DNA of 64,000 nt, from the NCBI GenBank assembly GCA_035279665.1, contig DATEHI010000131.1:18189-82188 (forward strand). The letters are read 5' to 3'. The notes under the pieces are model-generated. The model searched no databases and had not been told where the DNA came from. It was given only the letters and a program-made list of their open reading frames with translations. Made by a program: the position numbers and the translations under genes. This DNA comes from CF-13 sp035279665. GTDB lineage: Bacteria > Chloroflexota > Dormibacteria > CF-121. This document shows positions 33,263 to 42,801 of this stretch, one piece after another (the first letter of the stretch is position 1; each line of letters starts with the position of its first letter).

Positions 33263-33940
33263 ATGCCCGGTTCGATCGGCGGAAACCTCGAGGCGGTCCG
33301 CGAGACGATCGCCCGCAGCGCTGAGCGGGCTGGCCGTGATCCCACTGAGGTCGTGCTGGTGGCGGTCACCAAGACGCTTTCGGTAGAACGCATCCGCGAG
33401 GCGCTGGCCGTCGGGCTCCGCATCCTCGGGGAGAACCGGGTCCAGGAGGCGCTGCCGAAGATCGAGGCGATCGGCCCCGCCAATGTCGACTGGCACTTGA
33501 TCGGGCACCTGCAAACCAACAAGGTGAAGTTCATCGACGGTCGTTTCCGAATGGTCGAATCCCTGGACGGGGTCGGTCTGGTGGAGGCGCTCGACCGCAG
33601 AATCCAATCACCACTCGATGTGCTGGTCGAGGTCAACGTGGCGGACGAGCCACAAAAGGCGGGTGTCCTCCCCGCGGACCTGGGCGCCGTGGTGGATGCC
33701 GTGATGGCGGCCCAGCATTTGCAACTCCGTGGGTTGATGACAGTGGCCCCCATGGTCCCGGATCCGGAGGCGGTCCGGCCGGTCTTCCGGCAGTTGCGCT
33801 CGCTACGCGACAGGACGAGCCAGCGGCTCGGCGTGGCGTTACCCGTGCTGTCGATGGGGATGACCGACGACTACGCGATCGCCGTGGAGGAAGGCGCGAC
33901 CATGCTACGATTGGGCCGCGCGCTCTTCGGATCGCGTTGA
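33263..33940 (+). CDS. ylmE: Pyridoxal-phosphate homeostasis protein (YggS/YlmE)
   Basis: A 225-residue alanine-racemase-fold PLP carrier. VAVTKTLSVERI contains the PLP lysine, followed by GENRVQEALPK, WHLIGHLQTNK and SMGMTDDYAIAVEEGATMLRLGRALFG. It buffers PLP and has no known racemase activity. It sits 3 bp after the ylmD-like gene and overlaps ylmG. Confidence 0.94.
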   Translation: MPGSIGGNLEAVRETIARSAERAGRDPTEVVLVAVTKTLSVERIREALAVGLRILGENRVQEALPKIEAIGPANVDWHLIGHLQTNKVKFIDGRFRMVESLDGVGLVEALDRRIQSPLDVLVEVNVADEPQKAGVLPADLGAVVDAVMAAQHLQLRGLMTVAPMVPDPEAVRPVFRQLRSLRDRTSQRLGVALPVLSMGMTDDYAIAVEEGATMLRLGRALFGSR

Positions 33941-34203
33941 ATCCCGCCGTGCAGAACGCCATCAATTTCCTGCACACCTTTGCCCAGGTGCTCATCTATC
34001 TCTGCATCTTTGCCATTTTCGTGCGGGCCGCGGCCTCCTGGTTCATCCGCGATTACCACGGGCTGTTCATGGGATTTCTGGTCGACGTCACCGAGCCCAT
34101 CCTGGGGCCGTTGCGGCGCATGATCCCCACCGGGCTGGGCGTGGATTTTTCGCCGATGATCGCGATCGCGGTCCTCTACGTCGTCGGCCAGTTCCTCGGC
34201 TGA
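33937..34203 (+). CDS. ylmG: YggT/YlmG family membrane protein
   Basis: An 88-residue protein with two TM segments (about 10-35 and 65-86) and the family core EPILGPLRRMIP. TTG start overlaps the ylmE stop (TTGA). Related proteins affect division or nucleoid arrangement. The sepF (ylmF) gene that usually lies between ylmE and ylmG is absent, as is divIVA after it. Confidence 0.9.
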   Translation: MNPAVQNAINFLHTFAQVLIYLCIFAIFVRAAASWFIRDYHGLFMGFLVDVTEPILGPLRRMIPTGLGVDFSPMIAIAVLYVVGQFLG

Positions 34204-34228
34204 ACGAGAGCCACTAGAATTGGCGTCC

Positions 34229-37099
34229 ATGTTCCAGGAAGTGTCGACGCGCGCCGGCTTCGTCGAGATGGAAGTCGAGGTGCTTGCCTTCTGGAAAGAG
34301 CGCGACATCTTCCACAAGAGCCTCAGGCAGCGCGAGGGAAAACCGCCGTTCGTCTTTTACGAGGGGCCGCCGACCGCCAACAATCTTCCGGGCATCCATC
34401 ACGTCCTGGCACGGGCCCTCAAAGACCTGTTCCCCCGGTACAAGACCATGCGTGGCTTCTATGTCGAGCGCAAAGCGGGATGGGACACGCACGGCCTGCC
34501 GGTCGAGATCGAGGTCGAGAAGCAGCTGAAATTTACGAGCAAACAGGACATCGAGAAGTTCGGGATCGAAGCCTTCAACAAGCTCTGCCGGGAAAGCGTC
34601 TTCAAGTACATCGACCAGTTTGCCCAGGTGACCGAGCGGATGGGCTATTGGGTGGATTTCGACAAGGCCTACCGGACGCTCGACACGACCTACATGGAGA
34701 GTGTCTGGTGGATCCTCAAGCAGATCTGGGACAAAGAACTCCTCTACCAGGGCTTCAAGGTCGTGCCCTATTGTCCGCGCGATCAGACACCGCTCTCCAG
34801 CCACGAGCTCGCACTGGGATATCAGGACGACGTCGAAGACCCGTCGGTCTACGTGAAGTTCGAGCTCGAGGACGAGCCCAGGACCTACTTCCTCGCCTGG
34901 ACGACGACGCCCTGGACCCTTCCCGGCAATGTCGCGCTTGCCGTCGGACTCGATATCCCGTACGTGCGCGTCCGGCAGGGCGACGAGCGCTACATCCTGG
35001 CCCGGGCGCGCCTCTCAGTCCTTGAGGGCGAGTACCAGGTCGAGGCGGACGTCGACGCAAAAAGCCTGCTCGGGAAGCGCTACAAGCCGCTCTATTCCTA
35101 CCTGATCCCCGACAAGCCAGCCTTCTTCGTCGTGGACGCCGATTTCGTCTCTGTCGAGGACGGGACCGGGATCGTGCATACGGCCGCCGCCTATGGCGTC
35201 GACGACCTCGAGCTTTGCCTGAAGAAGGGCATCCCGGTTCGCCACGTGGTCGACCTGTCGGGTCGATTCCGGCCCGAGGTCGAGCCCTTCGCCGGGATCT
35301 TCGTCAAGAAGGCCGATCCCAAGATCATCGAGGACCTCAGCCATCGCGGCCTGATCTACCGGGCGGAGACAATCCGGCACACCTATCCGTTTTGCTGGCG
35401 ATGCGGAACGCCGCTGCTGTATTACGCCCTCACCTCGTGGTTCATCAAGACGACCGGCGTCAAGGATGCGTTGATCAAAAACAACAACCTGGTCAACTGG
35501 ATCCCGCCCTACGTGGGCACCGGCCGGATGGCGAACTGGCTCGAAACGCTCGTCGACTGGTCCCTGTCGCGCTGGCGTTACTGGGGCACCCCGCTGCCGA
35601 TCTGGGTCTGCGAACAATGCGACGAACGGCGCTGCGTGGGTTCCGTGGCCGAGGTCGGCCTGACGCTGCAGGACGATCTGCACCGTCCCTATATCGACCG
35701 CGTGACGCTGCCCTGCGAGAAATGCGGCGGCGTGATGCGCCGCGTCACCGACCTGATCGATGTGTGGTTCGACTCGGGGTCGATGCCCGTCGCACAGTAT
35801 CACTACCCCTTCGAAAACCAGGAGCTCTTCAAGGTGCGCTTCCCGGCCGATTTCATCGCCGAGGGCGTCGACCAGACGCGCGGCTGGTTTTTCAGCTTGC
35901 TGGCCATCGGCACCATGTTGTTCAAGCAGCCGGCGTTCAAGAACGTGATCGTCAACGGCACCGTGCTGGACAAGCAGGGCCGCAAGATGAGCAAGTCGCT
36001 GAAGAACTCGGTTGACCCGATGGAGGTCATGTCCAAGTTCGGGGCGGACGCCACCCGCTGGTACTTCTTCTCGGCAGTCGCCATCGGCAACGACTATCGC
36101 TTCGACCTCGCGGCGGTCCAGGATGTCGTCCGTCGTTTCCTGCTCATCCTCTGGAACACTTACGGCTTCTTCGCCAACTACGCGAGGCTCGACGGATTCG
36201 ACCCAACGGCGCCGGCGGTTCCGGTGCGCGAACGGGCGCTCCTCGACCGCTGGCTGCTCGCAGAGCTGGCGGTGACGATCGCCGATGTCGACAAGGCCAT
36301 GGAGGCGTACGACCCGCCGACGGCGGCGCGGCGTCTGGAAGGCTACGTGCTGGATCTCTCCACCTGGTACGTGCGGCGTTCACGCCGCCGGTTCTGGAAA
36401 TCGGAATCCGATGCCGACAAGCGGAGCGCTTACCAGACGCTCTACCAGGTGCTGGTCAGCGTCGCCCAGTTGCTGGCCCCCTTCATGCCCTTTGTCTCCG
36501 AGAGCATCTATCGCAACCTAGCGGCCGGCCGGCAGGGCCAACCCGAGAGCGTGCACCTGAGCGACTGGCCGGTGGCCGCCTCCGATTGGCGCGACGATGA
36601 GCTCCGCCAGCAGATGTCGGTGGTGCGGCGGCTGGTCGCGACCGGGCTCGCCGCACGGAATACTGCCGGCATCAAGGTCCGCCAGCCGCTTCGCGCCGTC
36701 ACGATTGCCGAGCGGCCGCTCGACCCGGGGCTCGAGGCCATCCTCCTCGAGGAACTGAACATCAAGGGCGCCCAGTACCAGGGGCAAGGGGGCGGCCTGA
36801 CCCTCGATACTGAGATCACCGAGGAATTGAAGTTCGAGGGCTTGGGGCGGGATATCGTGCGAACGATTCAGGAGCTTCGCAAGCGCTGCGGGTTCGCGGT
36901 CGAGGATCGCATCCGCTTGTACTACCAGGGCGACGGTGCGCTCGCTCGGGCACTCGAGCGGGGGCGCGACTACATCGCGGCAGAGACGCTGGCGGTTCAG
37001 GTTGAGCGCGGCGCTCCGCCGGAGGGCGCCTGCTCCGATTCGTTGAAGGCGGAAGGCGAGGCGCTCCAGGTGAGCGTGCTGAAGGTGGCCGCACGCTGA
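34229..37099 (+). CDS. ileS: Isoleucyl-tRNA synthetase, type 2 (eukaryote-like) with GIHH signature
   Basis: A 956-residue class Ia synthetase. GPPTANNLPGIHHVLARALKD carries the first signature as G55-I-H-H58 instead of the usual HxGH (outline). The CP1 editing domain, EGVDQTRGWFFS and GRKMSKSLKN (KMSKS loop, about residue 585) and cysteine pairs near CEQC and CEKC are present. EGVDQTRGWFF and the insertion pattern fit IleRS2, the type known for low mupirocin sensitivity. ATG 34229 is preferred over TTG 34220. It lies in the conserved ylm-lspA cluster, so it is probably the housekeeping enzyme. Confidence 0.94.
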   Translation: MFQEVSTRAGFVEMEVEVLAFWKERDIFHKSLRQREGKPPFVFYEGPPTANNLPGIHHVLARALKDLFPRYKTMRGFYVERKAGWDTHGLPVEIEVEKQLKFTSKQDIEKFGIEAFNKLCRESVFKYIDQFAQVTERMGYWVDFDKAYRTLDTTYMESVWWILKQIWDKELLYQGFKVVPYCPRDQTPLSSHELALGYQDDVEDPSVYVKFELEDEPRTYFLAWTTTPWTLPGNVALAVGLDIPYVRVRQGDERYILARARLSVLEGEYQVEADVDAKSLLGKRYKPLYSYLIPDKPAFFVVDADFVSVEDGTGIVHTAAAYGVDDLELCLKKGIPVRHVVDLSGRFRPEVEPFAGIFVKKADPKIIEDLSHRGLIYRAETIRHTYPFCWRCGTPLLYYALTSWFIKTTGVKDALIKNNNLVNWIPPYVGTGRMANWLETLVDWSLSRWRYWGTPLPIWVCEQCDERRCVGSVAEVGLTLQDDLHRPYIDRVTLPCEKCGGVMRRVTDLIDVWFDSGSMPVAQYHYPFENQELFKVRFPADFIAEGVDQTRGWFFSLLAIGTMLFKQPAFKNVIVNGTVLDKQGRKMSKSLKNSVDPMEVMSKFGADATRWYFFSAVAIGNDYRFDLAAVQDVVRRFLLILWNTYGFFANYARLDGFDPTAPAVPVRERALLDRWLLAELAVTIADVDKAMEAYDPPTAARRLEGYVLDLSTWYVRRSRRRFWKSESDADKRSAYQTLYQVLVSVAQLLAPFMPFVSESIYRNLAAGRQGQPESVHLSDWPVAASDWRDDELRQQMSVVRRLVATGLAARNTAGIKVRQPLRAVTIAERPLDPGLEAILLEELNIKGAQYQGQGGGLTLDTEITEELKFEGLGRDIVRTIQELRKRCGFAVEDRIRLYYQGDGALARALERGRDYIAAETLAVQVERGAPPEGACSDSLKAEGEALQVSVLKVAAR

Positions 37100-37128
37100 A
37101 TCGGATCCGCAGCTACGGCCTGCTGGCG

Positions 37129-37569
37129 GTGATCGCCGCCGTGGTCGTCATCGTCGACCGGGTCACGAAGATCTTCGTCGAACGGCGGTTCGGGGTGCCA
37201 TACGGTCCACGCGAGGTCGTCGACCACATCCTCTTCCTGACCGTGACCCGGAACCGGGGAGCCGCCTTCGGGCTATTTCAGAACTTCACGGCCGGCTTCC
37301 TCCTGATCTCGGCCGTGGTCATGGTCGGCATCCTTATCTATTACTGGCGCCTTCCGGCCGACGACTGGTCGGCGCGGTTGGGCCTGGCGCTCGTCTTCGG
37401 TGGCGCCGTCGCCAACGCCTACGATCGGGGCGTCAAAGGTTCGGTCATCGACTTCATCCAGGTGCCGCACTACCCGATCTTCAACGTCGCCGACTCGGCG
37501 ATCAGCGTTGGCGTCGCGGTGCTTCTGCTGGGCACGCTCTGGCGCAGCCGCCGGTCCCAGCGCGCTTGA
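37129..37569 (+). CDS. lspA: Lipoprotein signal peptidase (signal peptidase II)
   Basis: A membrane aspartyl protease that cleaves prolipoproteins. DRVTKIFVERRFG, TRNRGAAFGLFQNF, GGAVANAYDR and the catalytic-Asp segment YPIFNVADSAI are conserved; about four TM helices. GTG 37129 (146 aa) is the first standard start, but it cuts the first TM helix. In-frame codons back to CTG 37096 (LNRIRSYGLLAV...) restore it; that CTG overlaps the ileS stop (CTGA) and follows AAGGTGG, so it is the likelier start. Confidence 0.92.
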   Translation: MIAAVVVIVDRVTKIFVERRFGVPYGPREVVDHILFLTVTRNRGAAFGLFQNFTAGFLLISAVVMVGILIYYWRLPADDWSARLGLALVFGGAVANAYDRGVKGSVIDFIQVPHYPIFNVADSAISVGVAVLLLGTLWRSRRSQRA

Positions 37570-38489
37570 CCGAGGCGGTCCAGCACACCGTCCCGATCAA
37601 CGCCCCCCGACTCGACCAGTACCTGGCCGGCCTGCTCGTCGGGCAGAGCCGCAGCCAGGTCCAGCGATTGATCGCGGAGGGGCACGTCCGCCTCAACGAC
37701 GGACCCGCACGGGCGGGCAGCCGCCTGCGCTCGGGCGATCGTCTTAGCTGGGAATTACCGGAGCCGGTTCCGACCCGGCTGCAACCGGAATCGATGAATC
37801 TTCGGGTGCTCTACGAGGACGACGATCTGGTCGTGATCGACAAACCGGCGGGCCTCGTCGTGCATCCCGGGCCGGGCCACTCGACCGGCACCCTGGTGCA
37901 CGGCTTGCTCGGACGCGGGCCGGGTTGGTCGACGATCGGAGGCACGGAGCGGCCGGGGATCGTCCACCGGCTGGACCGCGACACCTCTGGGTTGATGGTG
38001 GTGGCGCGCAACGACGAGGCCCACCGCGAGCTGGCTCGCCAGCTGCAGCGGCGGATCATGACGCGCAAATACCGCGCGATCGTGTTGGGCGAGGTGGCCG
38101 ATCCTGCGGCCCGGATCGAGGCGCCCATCGCCCGTGACCCCAAGAACCGGCAACGGATGGCGGTAATTGGGACCGGACGGGAGGCCGTCACTGAATTCCG
38201 CCGGCTTGGCATTGCCGCTGGTCACTCGCTGCTGGAGGTGACGCTGGGCACCGGCCGCACGCATCAGATCCGGGTCCACCTCGCCTATATCCATCACCCG
38301 GTGCTCGGTGACGCCGTCTACGGCCGCCGGTCACCGATCATCGCCCGACCGGCATTGCACGCCGAAACCCTCACGCTACGACACCCGCGAACCGGGAAGT
38401 CCATGACGTGGCGGGCCTCGCCGCCCGAGGACTTCGAATTGGCGTGGAACTCGCTGAGCCGCGCTCTGCCTCAGCCTAAAATGCGGTGA
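37566..38489 (+). CDS. rluD: 23S rRNA pseudouridine synthase, RluD family
   Basis: A 307-residue enzyme with an N-terminal S4 RNA-binding domain (about 12-70, RLDQYLAGLLVGQSRSQVQRLI outline) and the catalytic domain, with the active Asp in HRLDRDTSGLMVV and the GRTHQIRVHLAYIHHPVLGD segment. It probably modifies U1911/1915/1917 of 23S rRNA. TTG start overlaps lspA (TTGA). Confidence 0.93.
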   Translation: MTEAVQHTVPINAPRLDQYLAGLLVGQSRSQVQRLIAEGHVRLNDGPARAGSRLRSGDRLSWELPEPVPTRLQPESMNLRVLYEDDDLVVIDKPAGLVVHPGPGHSTGTLVHGLLGRGPGWSTIGGTERPGIVHRLDRDTSGLMVVARNDEAHRELARQLQRRIMTRKYRAIVLGEVADPAARIEAPIARDPKNRQRMAVIGTGREAVTEFRRLGIAAGHSLLEVTLGTGRTHQIRVHLAYIHHPVLGDAVYGRRSPIIARPALHAETLTLRHPRTGKSMTWRASPPEDFELAWNSLSRALPQPKMR

Positions 38490-38493
38490 TCAG

Positions 38494-39081
38494 ATGACCC
38501 AGCCCAAGATCGGGCTTTTGATCGTGATCTCCGGACCAAGCGGAGTGGGGAAGGATACTGTCTTGCGGCGCCTTTTCGAGATGGCGCCCGAGCTCAAGTA
38601 CTCGGTGTCATACACGACACGGCCGCCCCGGCCGGGGGAGGTCGACGGCCACAGTTACACCTTCGTGAGCGAGCCGGAATTTCTGCGCTTGATCGAGCAG
38701 AAGGAATTCCTGGAATGGGCGAAAGTCTACGACCACTATTACGGGACCTCCCGCCGGCGGGTGGATGCGGCCCTCGACCGCGGTGACGACATCATCCTCA
38801 AGATCGATGTCCAGGGCGCGACCTTCGTCCGCAAGCGGATGCCGGAGGGGCTCTTCATCTTTATCACGCCGCCGTCGACCGAGGAGCTGCTCAGCCGCCT
38901 GACCGGCCGGAACACGGAGTCACCGGAGGCGCTCGCGATTCGGCAGAAGGAGGCCCTGATCGAGCTCGGGCTGGCGAAAGACTACGAACACGTGGTGTGT
39001 AACCGGGATGTCGACGAGACCGCGCGCGAGATCCTGGCGATGATCGCGGCCGAGCACGACCGCCGCCAGGCGCCGGTATGA
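38494..39081 (+). CDS. gmk: Guanylate kinase
   Basis: A 195-residue P-loop kinase (GMP to GDP). ISGPSGVGKDTVLRRLF is the Walker A region, followed by SYTTRPPRPGEVDGHSYTFV and LKIDVQGA. Overlaps coaBC by 4 bp. The omega subunit gene rpoZ, often found between gmk and coaBC, is not here. Confidence 0.96.
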   Translation: MTQPKIGLLIVISGPSGVGKDTVLRRLFEMAPELKYSVSYTTRPPRPGEVDGHSYTFVSEPEFLRLIEQKEFLEWAKVYDHYYGTSRRRVDAALDRGDDIILKIDVQGATFVRKRMPEGLFIFITPPSTEELLSRLTGRNTESPEALAIRQKEALIELGLAKDYEHVVCNRDVDETAREILAMIAAEHDRRQAPV

Positions 39082-40280
39082 GTCAGACCGGGCTGAAGGG
39101 ACGCCGCGTCGCGTTCGGCGTCAGCGGCGGCATCGCGGCTTACAAGGCGATCGAGTGCATCCGGCTGCTCACCGAGGCCGGTGCCGAGGTTCGGGTGCTG
39201 ATGACGCCGGAGGCGACCCGGTTCGTGACGCCTCTGACGCTCGAGGCCCTCTCCTACAACCCCGTCGCCTCAGATTGGCTCGCGCCGCAGGGTGGGGGGG
39301 AGACCCACATCAGCCTGGCCGCGTGGGCCGAGGTGATCGCCATCGTTCCGGCGACCGCCAACACAATGGCGAAGCTGGCCCTGGGATTCGCCGATGAGAT
39401 CGTGTCGGGGACAGTGCTGGCGAGTCGTGCCCCGCTGGTGATCGCCCCCGCGATGAACGACGTGATGCTGACCCAGCAGCCGACCCAGGATCATCTGAAC
39501 GCGCTACGGGCGCGACGCGCGGTCATCGTTGAACCGGCGAGCGGGCGCCTGGCCTCGGGCAAGTCCGGGGTGGGGCGGTTAGCTTCAGCTGAGCGGATTG
39601 TCGCCGTCATCGAGGCGGTGCTGGCGGCACGTCGCACCCTCGACGGCCTGCGCGTGGTCATCAGCGCGGGTGGCACTCGGGAAGCGGTCGATCCTGTGCG
39701 CTACCTGGGGAATTTCTCCAGCGGAAAGATGGGCCGCGCCCTCGCCGAGGTGGCGGCGGCGCGGGGGGCAGCCGTGACCCTGGTGACCACGGTGCCGTCC
39801 AGCCCCGAAGGGATGGCAGAGGTCGTGGTGGGCAGCGCGACCGAAATGCTGAAGGCCCTGGAGCAGGCCTGCGCCGATGCCGACGTCCTGGTCATGGCGG
39901 CGGCGGTGGCCGACTACGCTCCCGAGCAGGTCGCTGCCTCGAAGCTGCGGCGAACCGATCGTCCCATTGAGCTGCGACTGCGACCCAACGTCGACATCCT
40001 GAAGACGCTCGGGGCCCGTCCTGGACTCTATCGCGTGGGCTTTGCGGCGGAAACGGAAGACCTGCGTGCCCAGGCGCAACAGAAGCTCCATGCCAAGCAG
40101 CTGGACATGATCGTCGCCAACCAGGTCGGCGTCGACGGGCAGGGCCTCGCCAGCGACTTCAACGCCGTCACCATCGTGACGCCCGGCGGCGTCGTCGCCG
40201 AGGTGCCGCGATTGCCAAAGGCGGAGGTGGCCGGGCGCATCTGGGATGCGATCGATGCCGGTCGGAACCGCGGCGCCTGA
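39078..40280 (+). CDS. coaBC: Bifunctional phosphopantothenoylcysteine decarboxylase/synthase
   Basis: A 400-residue CoA-pathway fusion: N-terminal FMN-dependent CoaC flavoprotein (FGVSGGIAAYKAIECIRLL, ATANTMAKLALGFADE, APAMNDVM) and C-terminal CoaB synthetase (ISAGGTREAVDPVRYLGNFSSGKMG, AAAVADYAPE). Each half has its normal length. It overlaps the priA start by 35 bp. Confidence 0.95.
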   Translation: MSQTGLKGRRVAFGVSGGIAAYKAIECIRLLTEAGAEVRVLMTPEATRFVTPLTLEALSYNPVASDWLAPQGGGETHISLAAWAEVIAIVPATANTMAKLALGFADEIVSGTVLASRAPLVIAPAMNDVMLTQQPTQDHLNALRARRAVIVEPASGRLASGKSGVGRLASAERIVAVIEAVLAARRTLDGLRVVISAGGTREAVDPVRYLGNFSSGKMGRALAEVAAARGAAVTLVTTVPSSPEGMAEVVVGSATEMLKALEQACADADVLVMAAAVADYAPEQVAASKLRRTDRPIELRLRPNVDILKTLGARPGLYRVGFAAETEDLRAQAQQKLHAKQLDMIVANQVGVDGQGLASDFNAVTIVTPGGVVAEVPRLPKAEVAGRIWDAIDAGRNRGA

Positions 40281-42279
40281 GGCGCTGCGCCCGATCGCGC
40301 ACGTTGCCGTCGAGGCGCGCGTCGGGAGCCTCACCGGGCTGTTCGACTATGCCGTGCCTGAAACGCTGACCGGGCTGATCGAGGTCGGACACCGGGTCCG
40401 GGTCCCCTTCGGGAAGCGGACGGTGACCGGTTTCGTCTACGCGCTCGAGCAAGGACCAACGGTCCTGACGCTCAAACCGATCGAGGCGTTGCTCGACGCC
40501 GAACCGGTGCTCCCGTCGCCGCTGGTGGAGCTGGCCGGCTTCGTCGCCGCCCACTACCTGGTGCCGCTCGATGAAGTGATCCGGGCGATCGTGCCGCCCC
40601 GGGTCCGTGCCGTCGTCCGCAGGTCGGTAAAGCGTCGCCGCCAGAGCCGCATCTTGCGCCAGGCCGCTCAAGTCAGCGTGCCCGGCGTCGGCGTGCTCGA
40701 ACCGGCACAGGAAGCCGCCCGGGCGCGGATCGCGATCGCTCTCGCCCGCCAGGAGTCCGAGGTCTTCCTGCTGCATGGCGTCACGGGCAGTGGCAAGACC
40801 GAGGTCTACCTGGCCCTGCTCGACCAGGTGCTGGCCAGCGGAGGCCAGGGGCTGGTGCTGGTGCCCGAGATCGCGCTCACGCCGCAGACCGTGGGGCGCT
40901 TCGCCGCCCGTTTTCCAGGCCGGCTGGCGGTGCTACACAGCGCCCTGACCGAGGCGGAGCGGGCCGCCGAATGGTGGCGGATCCGGCGTGGTGAGGCCGA
41001 CATCGTCGTCGGGCCGCGCGCCGCCGTCTTCGCGCCACTGCCACGGCTTCGCCTGATCGCGATCGACGAAGAGGAATCGTCCGCCTTCAAACAGGAGCGC
41101 ATCCCCCGCTACCACGCGCCCACCGTGGCGCGCTGGCTGGCTGATCGGACCCGGTCGGTGCTGGTCCTGGGCAGTGCCACGCCCAGTGTGGTGACCTACG
41201 CCGCTGCGCTTGCGGGCCGTGCGCACCTCCTGGAGCTGCCGCATCGTGCCCAGGGACGTCCCCTGCCCCCCGTGACCGTCGTCGACATGCGCGGCGAGAT
41301 CGCCGCGCAACACTTCAGCCCGCTGAGCCGCGCGCTGCAGGCGGGGGTGGTTGGCTCGCTCGAGCGAGGGGAGCAATCGATCCTCTTCCTGAACCGGCGT
41401 GGGCTTTCGACCTTTGTCCTCTGCCGCGATTGCGGCCAGGCGCGTGAATGTCCGCATTGCAGCGTGGCGCTCGTCTATCACGCCTCCCTTGGCCGCCTGC
41501 AGTGCCACTACTGCGGCAGCACCGAGCCGCTCCCGCGACGCTGCCCCGCCTGCGGCAGCCGCTACATCAAGAGCTTCGGGGTGGGCACCGAACGCATCGA
41601 GCAGGAGGTACGCGCGCTGTTTCCCAGTGCGCGGGTGATCCGACTCGACCGGGACGTGATGAAGACGCCGGATGCGGCCGACCTCGTTTTCGACCGGATG
41701 CGCTCGGGGGAGGCGGACGTGCTGGTGGGCACGCAGCTGGTGGCGAAGGGGCTAGACCTACCCAACGTGACCACCGTCGGGGTGGTCAACGCCGATACCG
41801 GCCTGCATTTCCCCGACTATCGTTCATCGGAGCGGACCTTCAGCCTCCTGACCCAGGTGGCGGGCCGAGCCGGTCGCGGCAGCGCGGCGTCGGAGGTGTT
41901 CATCCAGACCTACACGCCCGATCACCCCGCGATCCGTCACGCCCGCTACCACGATTACCGCGGCTTCTACCGGGAGGAGCGTGCAATCCGGGCCCAGTAT
42001 CGCTTCCCTCCGTATGCCGAGCTGATCGTGGCGACCTATGGACACCGAGACGAGGCCCGCGCGGAGCGAGAGGCGAAGGCGGCTGCCGAACATCTGTCTG
42101 CTACAATCGCGCTGCTCAATTTGGGCGACATCGAGGTCCTCGGACCGTCTCCCGCGTTTGTCTACCGCCTCAAGGACGAGTTCCGCTTCGAGGTGACCCT
42201 CAAGGGGAGCGACCTGCACCGGGTGGCAGACGGCCTACCGCGCGGCCGGGGCTGGGTCCTCGACGTCGACCCGATGTGA
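40246..42279 (+). CDS. priA: Primosomal replication-restart helicase PriA
   Basis: A 677-residue superfamily 2 helicase with N-terminal 3' DNA-binding domain, Walker A GVTGSGKTEVY, motif II IDEEESSAFKQ, two zinc-ribbon clusters (CRDCGQARECPHC and CHYCGS...CPACGS) and the motif V-VI segment VAGRAGRGSAASEVFIQTY. It restarts collapsed forks. Starts at ATG 40246 or 40255. Slightly shorter than the E. coli protein. Confidence 0.94.
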   Translation: MRSMPVGTAAPEALRPIAHVAVEARVGSLTGLFDYAVPETLTGLIEVGHRVRVPFGKRTVTGFVYALEQGPTVLTLKPIEALLDAEPVLPSPLVELAGFVAAHYLVPLDEVIRAIVPPRVRAVVRRSVKRRRQSRILRQAAQVSVPGVGVLEPAQEAARARIAIALARQESEVFLLHGVTGSGKTEVYLALLDQVLASGGQGLVLVPEIALTPQTVGRFAARFPGRLAVLHSALTEAERAAEWWRIRRGEADIVVGPRAAVFAPLPRLRLIAIDEEESSAFKQERIPRYHAPTVARWLADRTRSVLVLGSATPSVVTYAAALAGRAHLLELPHRAQGRPLPPVTVVDMRGEIAAQHFSPLSRALQAGVVGSLERGEQSILFLNRRGLSTFVLCRDCGQARECPHCSVALVYHASLGRLQCHYCGSTEPLPRRCPACGSRYIKSFGVGTERIEQEVRALFPSARVIRLDRDVMKTPDAADLVFDRMRSGEADVLVGTQLVAKGLDLPNVTTVGVVNADTGLHFPDYRSSERTFSLLTQVAGRAGRGSAASEVFIQTYTPDHPAIRHARYHDYRGFYREERAIRAQYRFPPYAELIVATYGHRDEARAEREAKAAAEHLSATIALLNLGDIEVLGPSPAFVYRLKDEFRFEVTLKGSDLHRVADGLPRGRGWVLDVDPM

Positions 42280-42290
42280 GTCAGAACGCA

Positions 42291-42794
42291 ATGGCCGTCC
42301 TTCCGATCCTGACCCAGGAAGCGCCGATCCTTCGCCAGAAGGCGAAGCGGGTGGCGCGCGTCGACAGCAGCATCCACAGGCTGATCGACGACATGGTTGA
42401 CACCATGATCGCCGCCCCGGGTGTTGGGTTGGCGGCGCCCCAGGTCGGCATCGGGCTGCGGGTCGTCGTCATCAAAACCGACACCAACCTGCACGTCCTC
42501 GTCAACCCGGAGATGGTGAAGTGGGAGGGCGAGCAGATCGGCCTCGAAGGCTGCCTTTCGGTACCAGGGTACGTCGGCGAAGTCAAGCGCTACATGCAGG
42601 TGGTGGCGCGCGGACTCAACCGTAACGGCAAGTCGGTGAAGATCAAAGGCGACGCGCTGCTGGCACGCGCGATCCAGCACGAGATCGACCACCTCGACGG
42701 CATCCTCTTCACCGACCGGCTGACGAGCCTGGATACGCTGCGAAAAGTGGAACCCGAAGAGCAGGAGAAGGAAGCGGAACTCGTCGGCGCCTAA
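42291..42794 (+). CDS. def: Peptide deformylase
   Basis: A 167-residue metallo-deformylase that removes the N-formyl group from new proteins. All three motifs are intact: GVGLAAPQ, EGCLSVPG and HEIDHLDG. ATG 42291 gives the usual MAVLPIL start; GTG 42276 in a GTGA overlap with priA is an alternative that adds five residues. Followed by fmt, its functional partner. Confidence 0.95.
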   Translation: MAVLPILTQEAPILRQKAKRVARVDSSIHRLIDDMVDTMIAAPGVGLAAPQVGIGLRVVVIKTDTNLHVLVNPEMVKWEGEQIGLEGCLSVPGYVGEVKRYMQVVARGLNRNGKSVKIKGDALLARAIQHEIDHLDGILFTDRLTSLDTLRKVEPEEQEKEAELVGA

Positions 42795-42801
42795 CGCTGC
42801 C

